Positions 1-7,166 of a stretch of DNA of 8,604 bases are shown here, piece after piece. This DNA is from Alphaproteobacteria bacterium (lineage in GTDB: Bacteria > Pseudomonadota > Alphaproteobacteria > ATCC43930 > CGMCC-115725): the NCBI GenBank assembly GCA_030039975.1, contig JASHUO010000788.1, positions 1 to 8,604 on the forward strand, given 5' to 3'. Numbering within the stretch: position 1 is the first letter of the stretch; every line of letters begins with the position of its first letter. The notes under the pieces are model-generated. The model saw only the letters and a list, made by a program, of their open reading frames with translations. It was not told where the DNA came from and did not search any database. The position numbers were made by a program, and so were the translations under genes.

Positions 1-978
1 ATAGATTGCCATCAGCTCGGCAAAGCGCGGTCGCACCGCAGCCACCAGCGCGCCGAGCCGCGCGGCACCGGCTTCGTCGAGATCGGCGGCAACGCCGCCG
101 GGGATGACGCGGTCCATCATCAGCCGGTGCCCGAAGCAGTCGCAAGCGGTCTGCAGCACGCTCTCGCGCAGCACCGTCATATGCGATTGCAAGAAGACGA
201 AGGAGGCGTCGTTGCAGATGGCGCCGATATCGCCGAGGTGATTGGCGATGCGCTCGAGCTCCGCCATCAGCGCGCGCAGCCAGGTCGCGCGTGGCGGCGC
301 CTCGATGCCCAGCGCGGCTTCTGCCGCGCGCGCAAACGCAAGCGCGAAGCCGACCGTGCTGTCGCCGGAGACGCGCCCCGCGAGCCGCGCCGCCGCCAGC
401 AGCGGCTTTCCCGCCATCAGGCTCTCCGTGCCTTTGTGCACATAGCCCAGGCGCTGCTCCAGCCGCACCACGGCTTCGCCATTGCAATGGAAGCGGAAGT
501 GGCCGGGCTCGATGATCCCCGCATGGACCGGCCCGACCGGGATCTGGTGCACGCCTTCGCCTTTGACCGGCAGGAACGCGTATTGCGTCGCTGCGCGCGG
601 ATTGCCGCCGCGGTCCCGCCATTGGCCGTGATCGAGCCAGGGACGCGCATCGGGGATGCCGTCGGCGCTGAGGCCGAACAGATCCTGCGCCGCGCGCTCC
701 AGCCGCAGCGCGCCCGGCCGGATGCCGGCGAGCGAGGGGAAGCCGCCCTCCGGGCAGGCGAGCGAGGCGGTGGCCAAGGCGTCCCCGGCCGCCGTGGCGA
801 AAGCGGCAAACACCTCGCCGGGCTCGGCCCAGAGCCCGAGCAAGCTCCAATCGGCGATGGTGAGGTGCGTTGCGAGATCGAGCCATTGCCCGCGGTTGAG
901 GCGCCAATGCGGCCAGGGACGCTGCGGCCGCGCGGCGCCGCGGGCGAGGAAACCGAGGAGATCGCTGCCGTTGCTCAT
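1..978 (-). CDS. hyfG: HyfG/NuoCD-like large subunit lacking the first NiFe-binding cysteines, partial (3' end outside window)
   Basis: Catalytic-type large subunit of a complex I/group 4 hydrogenase-like enzyme, expected on the cytoplasmic side of the membrane arm. The first 326 residues are visible. Residues about 1-130 form a NuoC-like domain with a recognisable LERAAQDLFGL stretch (93-103). From about residue 145 a NuoD/HycE-like domain follows, with GPVH (149-152), EPGHFRF (157-163), GYVHKGTE (178-185) and ELERIANHLGDIG (240-252). In [NiFe] group 4 enzymes the next motif is RVCGIC, supplying two cofactor cysteines. Here residues 202-207 read RVSGDS, with the same spacing to the following LGIE segment, so both cysteines are serine. 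Other cysteines (75, 165, 255, 279, 281) lie elsewhere. The C-terminal cysteine pair would fall outside the window. The ATG at 978 overlaps the hyfF stop (ATGA), without a clear Shine-Dalgarno, suggesting translational coupling. Best call: Ehr-type, non-hydrogenase large subunit; hyfG names the nearest relative, not an activity. Confidence 0.9.
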   Translation of the reverse strand, partial: MSNGSDLLGFLARGAARPQRPWPHWRLNRGQWLDLATHLTIADWSLLGLWAEPGEVFAAFATAAGDALATASLACPEGGFPSLAGIRPGALRLERAAQDLFGLSADGIPDARPWLDHGQWRDRGGNPRAATQYAFLPVKGEGVHQIPVGPVHAGIIEPGHFRFHCNGEAVVRLEQRLGYVHKGTESLMAGKPLLAAARLAGRVSGDSTVGFALAFARAAEAALGIEAPPRATWLRALMAELERIANHLGDIGAICNDASFVFLQSHMTVLRESVLQTACDCFGHRLMMDRVIPGGVAADLDEAGAARLGALVAAVRPRFAELMAIY

Positions 979-2408
979 CCGAGCAGCCGCGCCACGGTGC
1001 GGAACCAGGCGACGAGCGGACCCGGCAGATAGATCCCGGCACAGAGCACCAGGGCGAAATGGAGGAACAGCGGCAGCAGCGCCGCCGAGCTCGCCTTGCC
1101 GCCGCCTTCACCGGCGCCGAAGGCGAGGCCCTGGAGGCGCAGCATCAGCGCGCCGAAGCCGACCAGCAGCCCGGCCAGCAGCAACAGCGCCAGCAGCGGC
1201 GCGCGCGCGAAGCTGGTGGTGAGCACCAGGAACTCGCTGGTGAAGACGCCGAAGGGCGGCAGCCCGGCGATGGCGATGACGCCGATGACCAGGGCCCAGC
1301 CGAGCAGCGGCTGGCTTTCGGTGAGGCCGCGGATCTCGGCGATCTTCTGCGTGCCTTTGACCTGCGAGATATGGCCGACGGCGAAGAAGATCGCCGATTT
1401 CGTCAGGCTGTGCATCGTCATGTGCAGCAGCCCGGCGAAATTGGCGAGGCTGCCGCCCATGCCGAAGGCGAAGGTGATGATGCCCATATGCTCGATCGAG
1501 GAATAGGCGAAGAGGCGTTTGATGTCGCGCCGGCGATAGAGCATGAAGCTCGCGAGCAGCAGCGAGGCGAGGCCCATGGTGATCATCAGCGGGCCCGGCG
1601 CTACCGCCTGGGCATTGCCGGCGAGCAGCATCTTGTAACGCAGCACGACATAGAGCGCGACGTTGAGCAGGAGCCCCGACAGCACCGCCGAGATCGGCGT
1701 CGGACCTTCGGCATGCGCGTCGGGCAGCCAGGCATGGAGCGGCGCGAGGCCGACCTTGGTGCCGTAGCCCACCAGCAGGAAGACGAAGGCGAGGTTCAAG
1801 ATCGCCGGGCTGAACGCGCCAACGCGTGGCAGCATCGCCGACCAGGTCATCGCCGGCATGCCTTCGCCCATCACCGGCTGCGCCGCGAGATACATCAAGG
1901 TGGTGCCGAACAGCGCCAGCGCGATGCCGACGCCGCACAGGATGAAGTATTTCCACGCCGCCTCGAGCGCCTCATGGGTGCGGTAGAGCCCGACCATGAG
2001 CACGGTGGTGAGCGTCGCGCCCTCGATCGCCACCCACATCACGCCGAGATTGTTCGCGGTCAGCGCCAGCAGCATGGTGAAGCAGAACGCCTGGTACATC
2101 GCGTGGTAAAAGCGCAGATAGCGGGCGGGCAAGCGCCCGGTCGTGACCTCGTGAATGACATAGCGCGCGCTGAACAGGCTGGTGGTGAAAGCGACGAAGG
2201 CGGTGAGCAGGATAAGGTAGATGTTGAAATCGTCGATCAGCAGCAGCGGCGTCGTCTCGGGCCGGTGGAAGAACGGTGCAACGCTGGCGCCGAGCGTTGC
2301 TGCCGCGGCTACGACATTGAGCCGCGCCGCGAGCCGATAGCCGGGCAGCAGCGCCAGCAACACGGCGGCGCCGGCCGGGATGGCGAGGATGAGATGGACC
2401 GGGTTCAC
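975..2408 (-). CDS. hyfF: HyfF-like antiporter-type membrane subunit
   Basis: A 477-residue multi-pass membrane protein of the proton-conducting antiporter family (related to NuoN/NuoM and Mrp antiporters), a likely ion-translocating subunit. The family landmarks are present: Glu129 in WVAIEGATL (TM5-type glutamate), Lys218 in YGTKVGLAPLHAWLPDAHAEG (214-234, the TM7-type lysine and broken-helix region), RRRDIKRLFAYSSIEHMGI (292-310), and Lys337 in HSLTKSAIFF (333-342). At the TM8 position, where the neighbouring HyfB has Lys247, this protein has Asn249. It is somewhat shorter than E. coli HyfF (about 526 residues). The start is a GTG at 2408 overlapping the hyfE stop by four bases (GTGA), preceded by a GGGGAG ribosome-binding sequence; this gives the expected hydrophobic N-terminus. 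The frame stays open upstream through hyfE, but that translation is not membrane-protein-like and is rejected. It ends in TGA at 975-977, overlapping the next start. Confidence 0.93.
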   Translation of the reverse strand: MNPVHLILAIPAGAAVLLALLPGYRLAARLNVVAAAATLGASVAPFFHRPETTPLLLIDDFNIYLILLTAFVAFTTSLFSARYVIHEVTTGRLPARYLRFYHAMYQAFCFTMLLALTANNLGVMWVAIEGATLTTVLMVGLYRTHEALEAAWKYFILCGVGIALALFGTTLMYLAAQPVMGEGMPAMTWSAMLPRVGAFSPAILNLAFVFLLVGYGTKVGLAPLHAWLPDAHAEGPTPISAVLSGLLLNVALYVVLRYKMLLAGNAQAVAPGPLMITMGLASLLLASFMLYRRRDIKRLFAYSSIEHMGIITFAFGMGGSLANFAGLLHMTMHSLTKSAIFFAVGHISQVKGTQKIAEIRGLTESQPLLGWALVIGVIAIAGLPPFGVFTSEFLVLTTSFARAPLLALLLLAGLLVGFGALMLRLQGLAFGAGEGGGKASSAALLPLFLHFALVLCAGIYLPGPLVAWFRTVARLLG

Positions 2409-3076
2409 CGCCGCTCTCCCCGGAAGCGCTCCATGTCGTGGATGTCGAGCGTGTCGAAGCGCTCGCGGATATGGAAGAAGAAGACACCGAAGATGATGAA
2501 GGCGACCATCACCGAGAAGGCGATCGACAGCTCGACCACCAGCGGCATGCCCTTGACGCCGACCGCGGCGAGGATGAGGCCATTCTCCAGCGACATGAAG
2601 CCCACCACCTGGCTCACGGCGTTGCGCCGCGTGATCATCATCAGCAGGCCGAGCAGCACCACCGAGAGCGCGGCGGCGAGGCTCTCGCGCGTCAGCGCCC
2701 CCGACGCCGTCGTCACCGGCAGCACCAGCAGGATCGACAGCGCCACCAGCGCCACGCCGACGGTGAGCGTCGCGCCGACGCCGAGCGCCGTCTCGATGGT
2801 GCGATGGATGTCGAGATAGACGATGATGCGGTGCAACGCGATGGGGATGATGATCGCCTTGAAGACGAGGGCGATGCCGGCGGTGATGTAGAGATGCGGC
2901 GCGTCCTGCGCATAGGCCTGCCAGGCCGCCGCGGCCGCCAGCAGCAGGGCCTGCCAGGCATAGATGGTGAGGACGCCGAAGAGCCGCCGCTGATAGAGCA
3001 AAGCGAAGCTCAGCACCAGCACGAGCGTGTCGAGGACATGCGCGACGTCGTAGGGGAGCGTGGCGAAGCCCGGCAT
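2405..3076 (-). CDS. hyfE: HyfE-like membrane subunit with NuoK-like C-terminal part
   Basis: A 223-residue hydrophobic protein matching the hydrogenase-4 component E family (E. coli HyfE is about 216 residues). The N-terminal half carries several membrane helices, including FKAIIIPIALHRII (72-85). The C-terminal half resembles NuoK: RRNAVSQVVGF (150-160), then SLENG with Glu164, a membrane glutamate Glu182 in VVELSIAF (180-187), and a charged tail FDTLDIHDMERFRG (207-220) like the NuoK terminus. The membrane glutamates are the residues expected to take part in proton transfer in the NuoK family; that role here is inferred. The ATG at 3076 shares one base with the hyfC stop (TGATG), and the TGA at 2405-2407 overlaps the hyfF GTG. 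An open frame upstream of the ATG runs antisense-free into hyfC but adds non-hydrophobic sequence, so the overlapping ATG is preferred. Confidence 0.93.
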   Translation of the reverse strand: MPGFATLPYDVAHVLDTLVLVLSFALLYQRRLFGVLTIYAWQALLLAAAAAWQAYAQDAPHLYITAGIALVFKAIIIPIALHRIIVYLDIHRTIETALGVGATLTVGVALVALSILLVLPVTTASGALTRESLAAALSVVLLGLLMMITRRNAVSQVVGFMSLENGLILAAVGVKGMPLVVELSIAFSVMVAFIIFGVFFFHIRERFDTLDIHDMERFRGERR

Positions 3077-4023
3077 CAGAGGCCTTGCGAGACGTAAAGG
3101 AAGAGCGCCGCCAGCAGCCCCAGCAGGAAGGCGCCGCCCAGGAACTCGGCGAGGCGGAAGACGCGCATCTTGGCGATGCTGGTCTCGAACAGCGCCAGGA
3201 CACCGCCGCCCAAGGCGAGCTTCGCGCCATAGCTCAGGAGGCCCAAGGCGACGGCGCGCGCATCGCCGAGATCCCGCGCCATGCCCCACGGGAAGAAGAC
3301 GGCGGCGATGAGCGAGATGTAGAGCAGCAGCTTCACCATCGACGCCGCTTCGATCAGCGCCAGATGCCGGCCGGAATATTCCAGCACCATCGCCTCATGC
3401 ACCATGGTGAGCTCGAGATGGGTCGCGGGATTGTCGACCGGGATGCGCGCATTCTCGGCGAGCGCCACGATCAGCAGCGAGACCAGGCCCAGCAGCAGCG
3501 AGATGCGGATCCCGACATTGTGCGTCAGCAGGTAGTCGGCGATGTGCGGCAGCGAGGTCGAACGCACCAGCAGCGCCACGGTGAAGGTGACCATCAGCAT
3601 CGCCGGCTCGGCGAGCGAGGCGATCATCATCTCGCGCGACGCGCCGATGCCGCCGAAGCTGGTGCCGACATCCATGCCTGCCAGCGCCAGCGCGAAGCGG
3701 GCGCTTGCCAGCAGCGCCACCAGCGCGATGAGATCGGCGGTGCGGCTCAGCGCCAGGCCGGTGGCGAAGGTCGGCACGATCGCGGCGGCGAGCCAGATCG
3801 CGGCGAAGACAACATAGGGGATGGTGCGGAAGAGCCAGGACGCATTCGGCGCCAGCACCACCTCTTTGCGCAACAGGCGCAAGAGGTCGCGATAGGGCTG
3901 CAGCAGGCTCGGCCCGATGCGCGCATTGAGCCGCGCCTTGAGCTTGCGCACGAGCCCGGTGAGCAGCGGCGCCAGCGCCACCAGCAGCGCGAACTGCAGC
4001 AGCTCGAGAAGCGCCACCCTCAT
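3076..4023 (-). CDS. hyfC: HyfC/NuoH-like membrane anchor subunit
   Basis: A 315-residue member of the NuoH/HycD/HyfC family (E. coli HyfC about 322 residues), the subunit that joins the peripheral arm to the membrane arm and lines the route by which redox energy reaches the proton channels. Visible landmarks are ARIGPSLLQPYRDLLRLLRKE (around 34-54), MDVGTSFGGIGASRE (117-131), AENARIPVDNPATHLELT (189-206), and the acidic loop MVHEAMVLEYSG (207-218) with Glu204, Glu210 and Glu215. About eight membrane helices can be drawn. The ATG at 4023 is preceded by GGTGAG and overlaps the hyfB stop as ATGA; the frame is open about 320 bases further upstream but that extension is arginine-rich shadow of hyfB. 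The chosen start gives the usual hydrophobic first helix (LLELLQFALLVALAPLL, 5-21). No key residue is obviously missing. Confidence 0.95.
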   Translation of the reverse strand: MRVALLELLQFALLVALAPLLTGLVRKLKARLNARIGPSLLQPYRDLLRLLRKEVVLAPNASWLFRTIPYVVFAAIWLAAAIVPTFATGLALSRTADLIALVALLASARFALALAGMDVGTSFGGIGASREMMIASLAEPAMLMVTFTVALLVRSTSLPHIADYLLTHNVGIRISLLLGLVSLLIVALAENARIPVDNPATHLELTMVHEAMVLEYSGRHLALIEAASMVKLLLYISLIAAVFFPWGMARDLGDARAVALGLLSYGAKLALGGGVLALFETSIAKMRVFRLAEFLGGAFLLGLLAALFLYVSQGL

Positions 4024-6017
4024 TGGCTCACCGCGACGATCAGCAGCAACAGCACCAGCGCCGCGAACATGAGCGAGAGATAGCGGCGGATGGTCTGGAA
4101 CTGCAGCAGGTTGAGGCGCTCGCTGAGCAAGCCGACGAGCCGCGCCGTCGGCGCATAGATTCCCTCCCAGACGGGATCGCTGAGGCTCACCTCGATCGCG
4201 GCGGGACGCGTCTCGCCCGGCCCCGGCATGTCGATGCGCTCGGTCGCGGCAAAGGCGATGCTGCCGAAGATGCGGCGGATCGGCTGCGCGAAGCTCGAGG
4301 CGGTGTATTGCGTTTCGGGCCGCGGGTCGGGGAAGCCGCAATCCCATGGCGCCGAGCGGCGCAGCCGGTCGGAGGCGAAGCGATGGATGACGAGCACCGA
4401 GAGCGCCGTCAGGAAGGTCACCGCGAGCAGGATGACGATGCCGCTATAGGAGCTGTGATCGGGGCCGAGCGGCGCGAGCCAGGGCCAGTCCGATAGTTCT
4501 ATGCCGGGTCCGCCGGGAATCAGCGACGCCGCCACCGGCCGCACCAGGCCGAGGATGCTCTGCGGCACGACGCCGACCAGGGTGCAGATTGCGGCAAAGC
4601 CCGCCATCGGCGCCAGCATCAGCGCGCTCACCTCTTTCGCCTCGGCCGCGGCCGGCCGGCGCGCGCGGCCGAGGAAGACGGTGCCGAACACTTTGACGAA
4701 GCACACCGCGGCGAGCGCCGCGGCGAGCGCCAGCATGGCGCCGACCACCGGCACCGCGAATTTGAGCAGCCATTGCGGCAGCAGCGCGCCGTTGATGATC
4801 GCCTGGAAAGTCAGCCATTCCGAGACGAAGCCGTTGAAGGGCAGCAGCGCCGAGATCGCCACCGCGCCGATCAGGAAGACGAAGGCCGTCACCGGCATCG
4901 GATGGATGAGCCCGCCGAGATGCTCCATGTCGCGCTCATGGGTGGCGACGAGCACCGCGCCCGAGCCGAGGAAGAGGAGGCTCTTGAACATGGCGTGGTT
5001 GAAGACGTGGAGCAGCGCCGCAGCGAGAGCCAGCGCCCCCAGCAGCGCCAGACCATCGGCGCGAAAGGCCAAGGCGAGGCCGAGGCCGATGACGACGATG
5101 CCGATATTCTCGACGGTGTGATAGGCGAGCAGCCGCTTCAGATCATGCTGCATCACCGCATAGAGCACGCCCAAGAGCGCGGTGACGCCGCCGAGCAGCA
5201 GCACGACCGCGCCCCACCACCAAGGCGCCGGCCCGGCCAAATCGAAGGCGAGGCGGATGAAGCCGTAGAGCGCCACCTTGGTCATGACGCCGCTCATCAG
5301 CGCTGAAACATGGCTCGGCGCCGAGGCATGGGCCGGCGGCAGCCAGACATGGAGCGGCACCATGCCGGCTTTGGAGCCGGTGCCGATGAGGATGAGGACG
5401 AAGCAGAGCCCGCTCCGCCACCGGTCGAGCGCGGCGCCATGCATCGCGGCAAAGCTGTAATCGCCCTGGCCACCGGCCAGCAGCCCGAAGGCGAGCAGCA
5501 GCGCGCCGACGCCGAGCGATGCCATGACGAGATAGAGGAAAGCGGCGTTGCGCGTCTCGGCTTGGCGATGGGTGGCGAGCACGAGGAGCCAGGAGGCGAC
5601 CGACATCCCTTCCCAGCACACCAGGAAGCTGAACGCGTCGGCGGCAATCGGCACGAGGGTCATGCCGGCGAGGAAGGCGGGATAGAACGGCAGCACACGG
5701 CCGGCTTCAGCGTCGTGCTTGCCGTAATCGAGGGCATAGACGCTGATCAGCGTTGCCGCGAGGCCGATGACGAAGAGGAAGAAGGCGCTGAGTGAGTCGA
5801 TGCGGAAATGCGCGCCGATCCACGGCAGCCCCAGCGGCAGCAGCGCGCTTTCGGGCGCGGCGCCGGCGGCCAGGAAGCGCGCGGCCGCGAGCGCCGTTGC
5901 GGCTGCGGCAAGCGCCGACAGCCCATAGACCACGACCTGCGCCCGCCGGCCGAAGATGATACCGCTGAGCGATGCGGCGCCATAGGCGAGGAGCACCGGA
6001 AGAAGCGCCGTCAGCAT
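4020..6017 (-). CDS. hyfB: HyfB/HycC-like antiporter-type membrane subunit, first gene of the complex operon
   Basis: A 665-residue membrane protein close in length to E. coli HyfB (about 672), of the NuoL/MrpA-type antiporter family. Ion-channel residues appear intact: Glu136 in CWEGMS (135-140), Lys216 in TGSKAGMVPLHVWLPPAH (213-230), Lys247 in MTKVALYG (245-252), QHDLKRLLAYHTVENIG (290-306), and Lys345 in FNHAMFKSLLFLG (339-351). The C-terminal portion has the signature of HyfB/HycC rather than NuoL: PWDCGFPDPRPETQYTASSF (557-576) with QPIRRIFG (578-585), and a final membrane helix at about 646-664. I chose ATG 6017 because the protein then begins directly with a membrane helix (LTALLPVLLAYGAASL). 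A GTG at 6116 in the same frame would add 33 polar residues; neither start has a strong Shine-Dalgarno. The gene heads the overlapping hyfBCEFG run, with the XRE regulator gene 293 bases upstream in the same direction. Confidence 0.95.
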   Translation of the reverse strand: MLTALLPVLLAYGAASLSGIIFGRRAQVVVYGLSALAAAATALAAARFLAAGAAPESALLPLGLPWIGAHFRIDSLSAFFLFVIGLAATLISVYALDYGKHDAEAGRVLPFYPAFLAGMTLVPIAADAFSFLVCWEGMSVASWLLVLATHRQAETRNAAFLYLVMASLGVGALLLAFGLLAGGQGDYSFAAMHGAALDRWRSGLCFVLILIGTGSKAGMVPLHVWLPPAHASAPSHVSALMSGVMTKVALYGFIRLAFDLAGPAPWWWGAVVLLLGGVTALLGVLYAVMQHDLKRLLAYHTVENIGIVVIGLGLALAFRADGLALLGALALAAALLHVFNHAMFKSLLFLGSGAVLVATHERDMEHLGGLIHPMPVTAFVFLIGAVAISALLPFNGFVSEWLTFQAIINGALLPQWLLKFAVPVVGAMLALAAALAAVCFVKVFGTVFLGRARRPAAAEAKEVSALMLAPMAGFAAICTLVGVVPQSILGLVRPVAASLIPGGPGIELSDWPWLAPLGPDHSSYSGIVILLAVTFLTALSVLVIHRFASDRLRRSAPWDCGFPDPRPETQYTASSFAQPIRRIFGSIAFAATERIDMPGPGETRPAAIEVSLSDPVWEGIYAPTARLVGLLSERLNLLQFQTIRRYLSLMFAALVLLLLIVAVSQ

Positions 6018-6166
6018 CCGAAAAGAGCGGCCGGAGTGTCTGCCAAACGCGGCCGGGATAGTGCCGCTGCCGATAGGGGCATGAGCGTGGTGCGCGAAAC
6101 CTAGGGTTTGCCGCACTCTATCAGTCGATCCCGCCCGCGGCCAAACACTCCCGGCGCGCCATCCCT

Positions 6167-6181
6167 GCGGCGCAACGCCGC
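6167..6181. repeat. Short perfect inverted repeat upstream of hyfB
   Basis: GCGGCG and CGCCGC separated by three bases form a six-base-pair stem. It lies 150 bases upstream of hyfB. There is no U-run, so it is not an intrinsic terminator by itself. It could be an operator half-site pair or a chance GC-rich hairpin. Confidence 0.35.
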
Positions 6182-6218
6182 TCTGGGTGTGGGTCGTCAG
6201 TTCTCAGTAAAGTTTAGC

Positions 6219-6257
6219 CCCTCCCCCCTTGAGGGGGAGGGTAGGGTGGGGGGTAGG
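6219..6257. repeat. C-rich/G-rich intergenic palindrome with G-quadruplex-type tail
   Basis: CCCTCCCCC (6219-6227) pairs perfectly with GGGGGAGGG (6233-6241) across the five-base loop CTTGA, and further G-runs follow to 6253, ending GGTAGG at 6257. This resembles a palindromic unit commonly scattered between genes in alphaproteobacteria; when read in frame it translates as PLEGEGRVGG, which explains an apparent small open frame here. On the plus strand the run of four G-tracts fits a G-quadruplex pattern. It lies downstream of the regulator gene and upstream of hyfB. It may attenuate or terminate read-through between them, although no clear T-run follows on the minus strand. Assignment as a dispersed repeat rests on recognition, since only one copy is in the window. 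Confidence 0.7.
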
Positions 6258-6310
6258 ACGCAAGCAGGATGCGGCAGGCTCGCCGCACCGATCCGGTCGA
6301 AGGCAGCGCG

Positions 6311-6697
6311 CTAATGCTGCGTCGCGAGGGCGCGGGCGAGCTGGCTCAGCGCTTCCTGATGCCGCTCGTTCGGGATCTGGGCGAAGTTCCGCGCCAGCTC
6401 CAGGCACATTCGCTCGCGCTGGCTCACCGGGCGGCCGCTCTGATTGTCGAGCCCTTCGAAGAAATAGCTGACGGGGACGCTCAGCACGCGCGCGATCTCG
6501 AACAACCTTCCGGCGGAGACGCGGTTGATGCCACGCTCGTATTTATGGGCCTGCTGATAGGTCACGCCGATGAGGTCGGCGAGCTGCTGCTGCGTCAGGC
6601 CGAGCATGATGCGTCGTTCCCGTATCCGGGCGCCGACATGGCGGTCAATGTCCTGCGTCCGGCTGGTCGTTCGCTTGGTGGTTTCCGTTGCACTCAT
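6311..6697 (-). CDS. XRE-family transcriptional regulator, PraR-like
   Basis: A 128-residue DNA-binding protein with a cro/cI-type helix-turn-helix at about residues 21-80: RIRERRIMLGLTQQQLADLI (24-43), followed by GVTYQQAHKYERGINRVSAG (44-63) and FEIARVLSVPVSYFFEG (66-82). The arrangement DIDRHVGARIRERR (16-29) plus HKYERGINRVSAGRL (51-65) and the PVSYFFEGL end resembles the PraR-like regulators of rhizobia, which repress adhesion and symbiosis genes in the characterised cases. The C-terminal 45 residues (about 84-128) are predicted helical, possibly for dimerisation. The ATG at 6697 is the only sensible start; no strong Shine-Dalgarno precedes it. It faces the same way as the hyf-type genes with a 293-base gap and a palindrome between, so control of that operon is possible but unproven; this regulator class often acts at distant targets. 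Confidence 0.9.
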   Translation of the reverse strand: MSATETTKRTTSRTQDIDRHVGARIRERRIMLGLTQQQLADLIGVTYQQAHKYERGINRVSAGRLFEIARVLSVPVSYFFEGLDNQSGRPVSQRERMCLELARNFAQIPNERHQEALSQLARALATQH

Positions 6698-7166
6698 GGT
6701 TTGGGTAACGGTGCAAGAGGGGAAGGGTCGGTCCGCCTTAGGACGCCCGACATGCCATCAGGGCAACGTGCGAGGATGTAAGGTACGTCTGGGAGGGAGC
6801 GCTGCAGATCGGCGTTTTCCATGCAACGTCCCGGTAAGAAGTAAAAGTAGGCGAGGAAGCCGACGACTTCAACCAGTTTTCGCCTCGACGATCACTGGAA
6901 GCGCTGTACCAAGGATTTCGTGAATACCGAAAAACCAGCGCGTTCGCCAGCAATTCTTCTGCGCGAATGCTTGTGAGGCTGTGGCAATTTATGGGCGAGA
7001 GCCGATTCGACTCGGCAACATGCGCATCCGCTCCGGAACCGTCGCGATCTAGCCCCGAACTGCGGTGTCCCGCCATCAGATGCCCCTCTATCCCTTGGCC
7101 CCACCCGTCCCCGCGGCCGGTCAGCCGCAGCGCCGCCGACATAATTATTTGGTTCGACGGTTCGAG

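Larger units (their letters stand above)
6018..6310. other. Spacer between the XRE regulator and hyfB
   Basis: A 293-base gap upstream of hyfB, the natural place for the promoter of the complex operon. It contains a C-rich/G-rich palindrome (6219-6241), a G-quadruplex-type run (6233-6253) and a small perfect hairpin (6167-6181). I searched the minus strand for a sigma-54-type GG-N10-GC element and for a good -35/-10 pair and found none convincing. Positions 6018-6116 stay open in the hyfB frame. No gene is recognised. Confidence 0.6.

Noticed and set aside
1059..2819. Long plus-strand open frame (586 codons) and similar ones across 127-1032, 3085-4083, 4773-5306
   Set aside because: They are antisense to the hyf-type genes, with Gln/Glu/Arg/Asp-rich composition typical of GC-rich complementary frames and no domain features.
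975..3230. A single 751-residue minus-strand protein covering both hyfE and hyfF
   Set aside because: Only the part from 2408 on is membrane-protein-like; the upstream part is an off-frame reading of hyfE, which has its own well-matched protein and overlapping start and stop.
6204..6314. Small open frames through the C-rich/G-rich palindrome (PLEGEGRVGG-type peptide)
   Set aside because: This peptide is the standard translation of the repeat, not a gene.
7151..7166. GGTTCGA repeats resembling a tRNA T-loop or an attachment site
   Set aside because: No pairing T-stem, anticodon arm or acceptor stem can be drawn around them, and no integrase or second copy is present.
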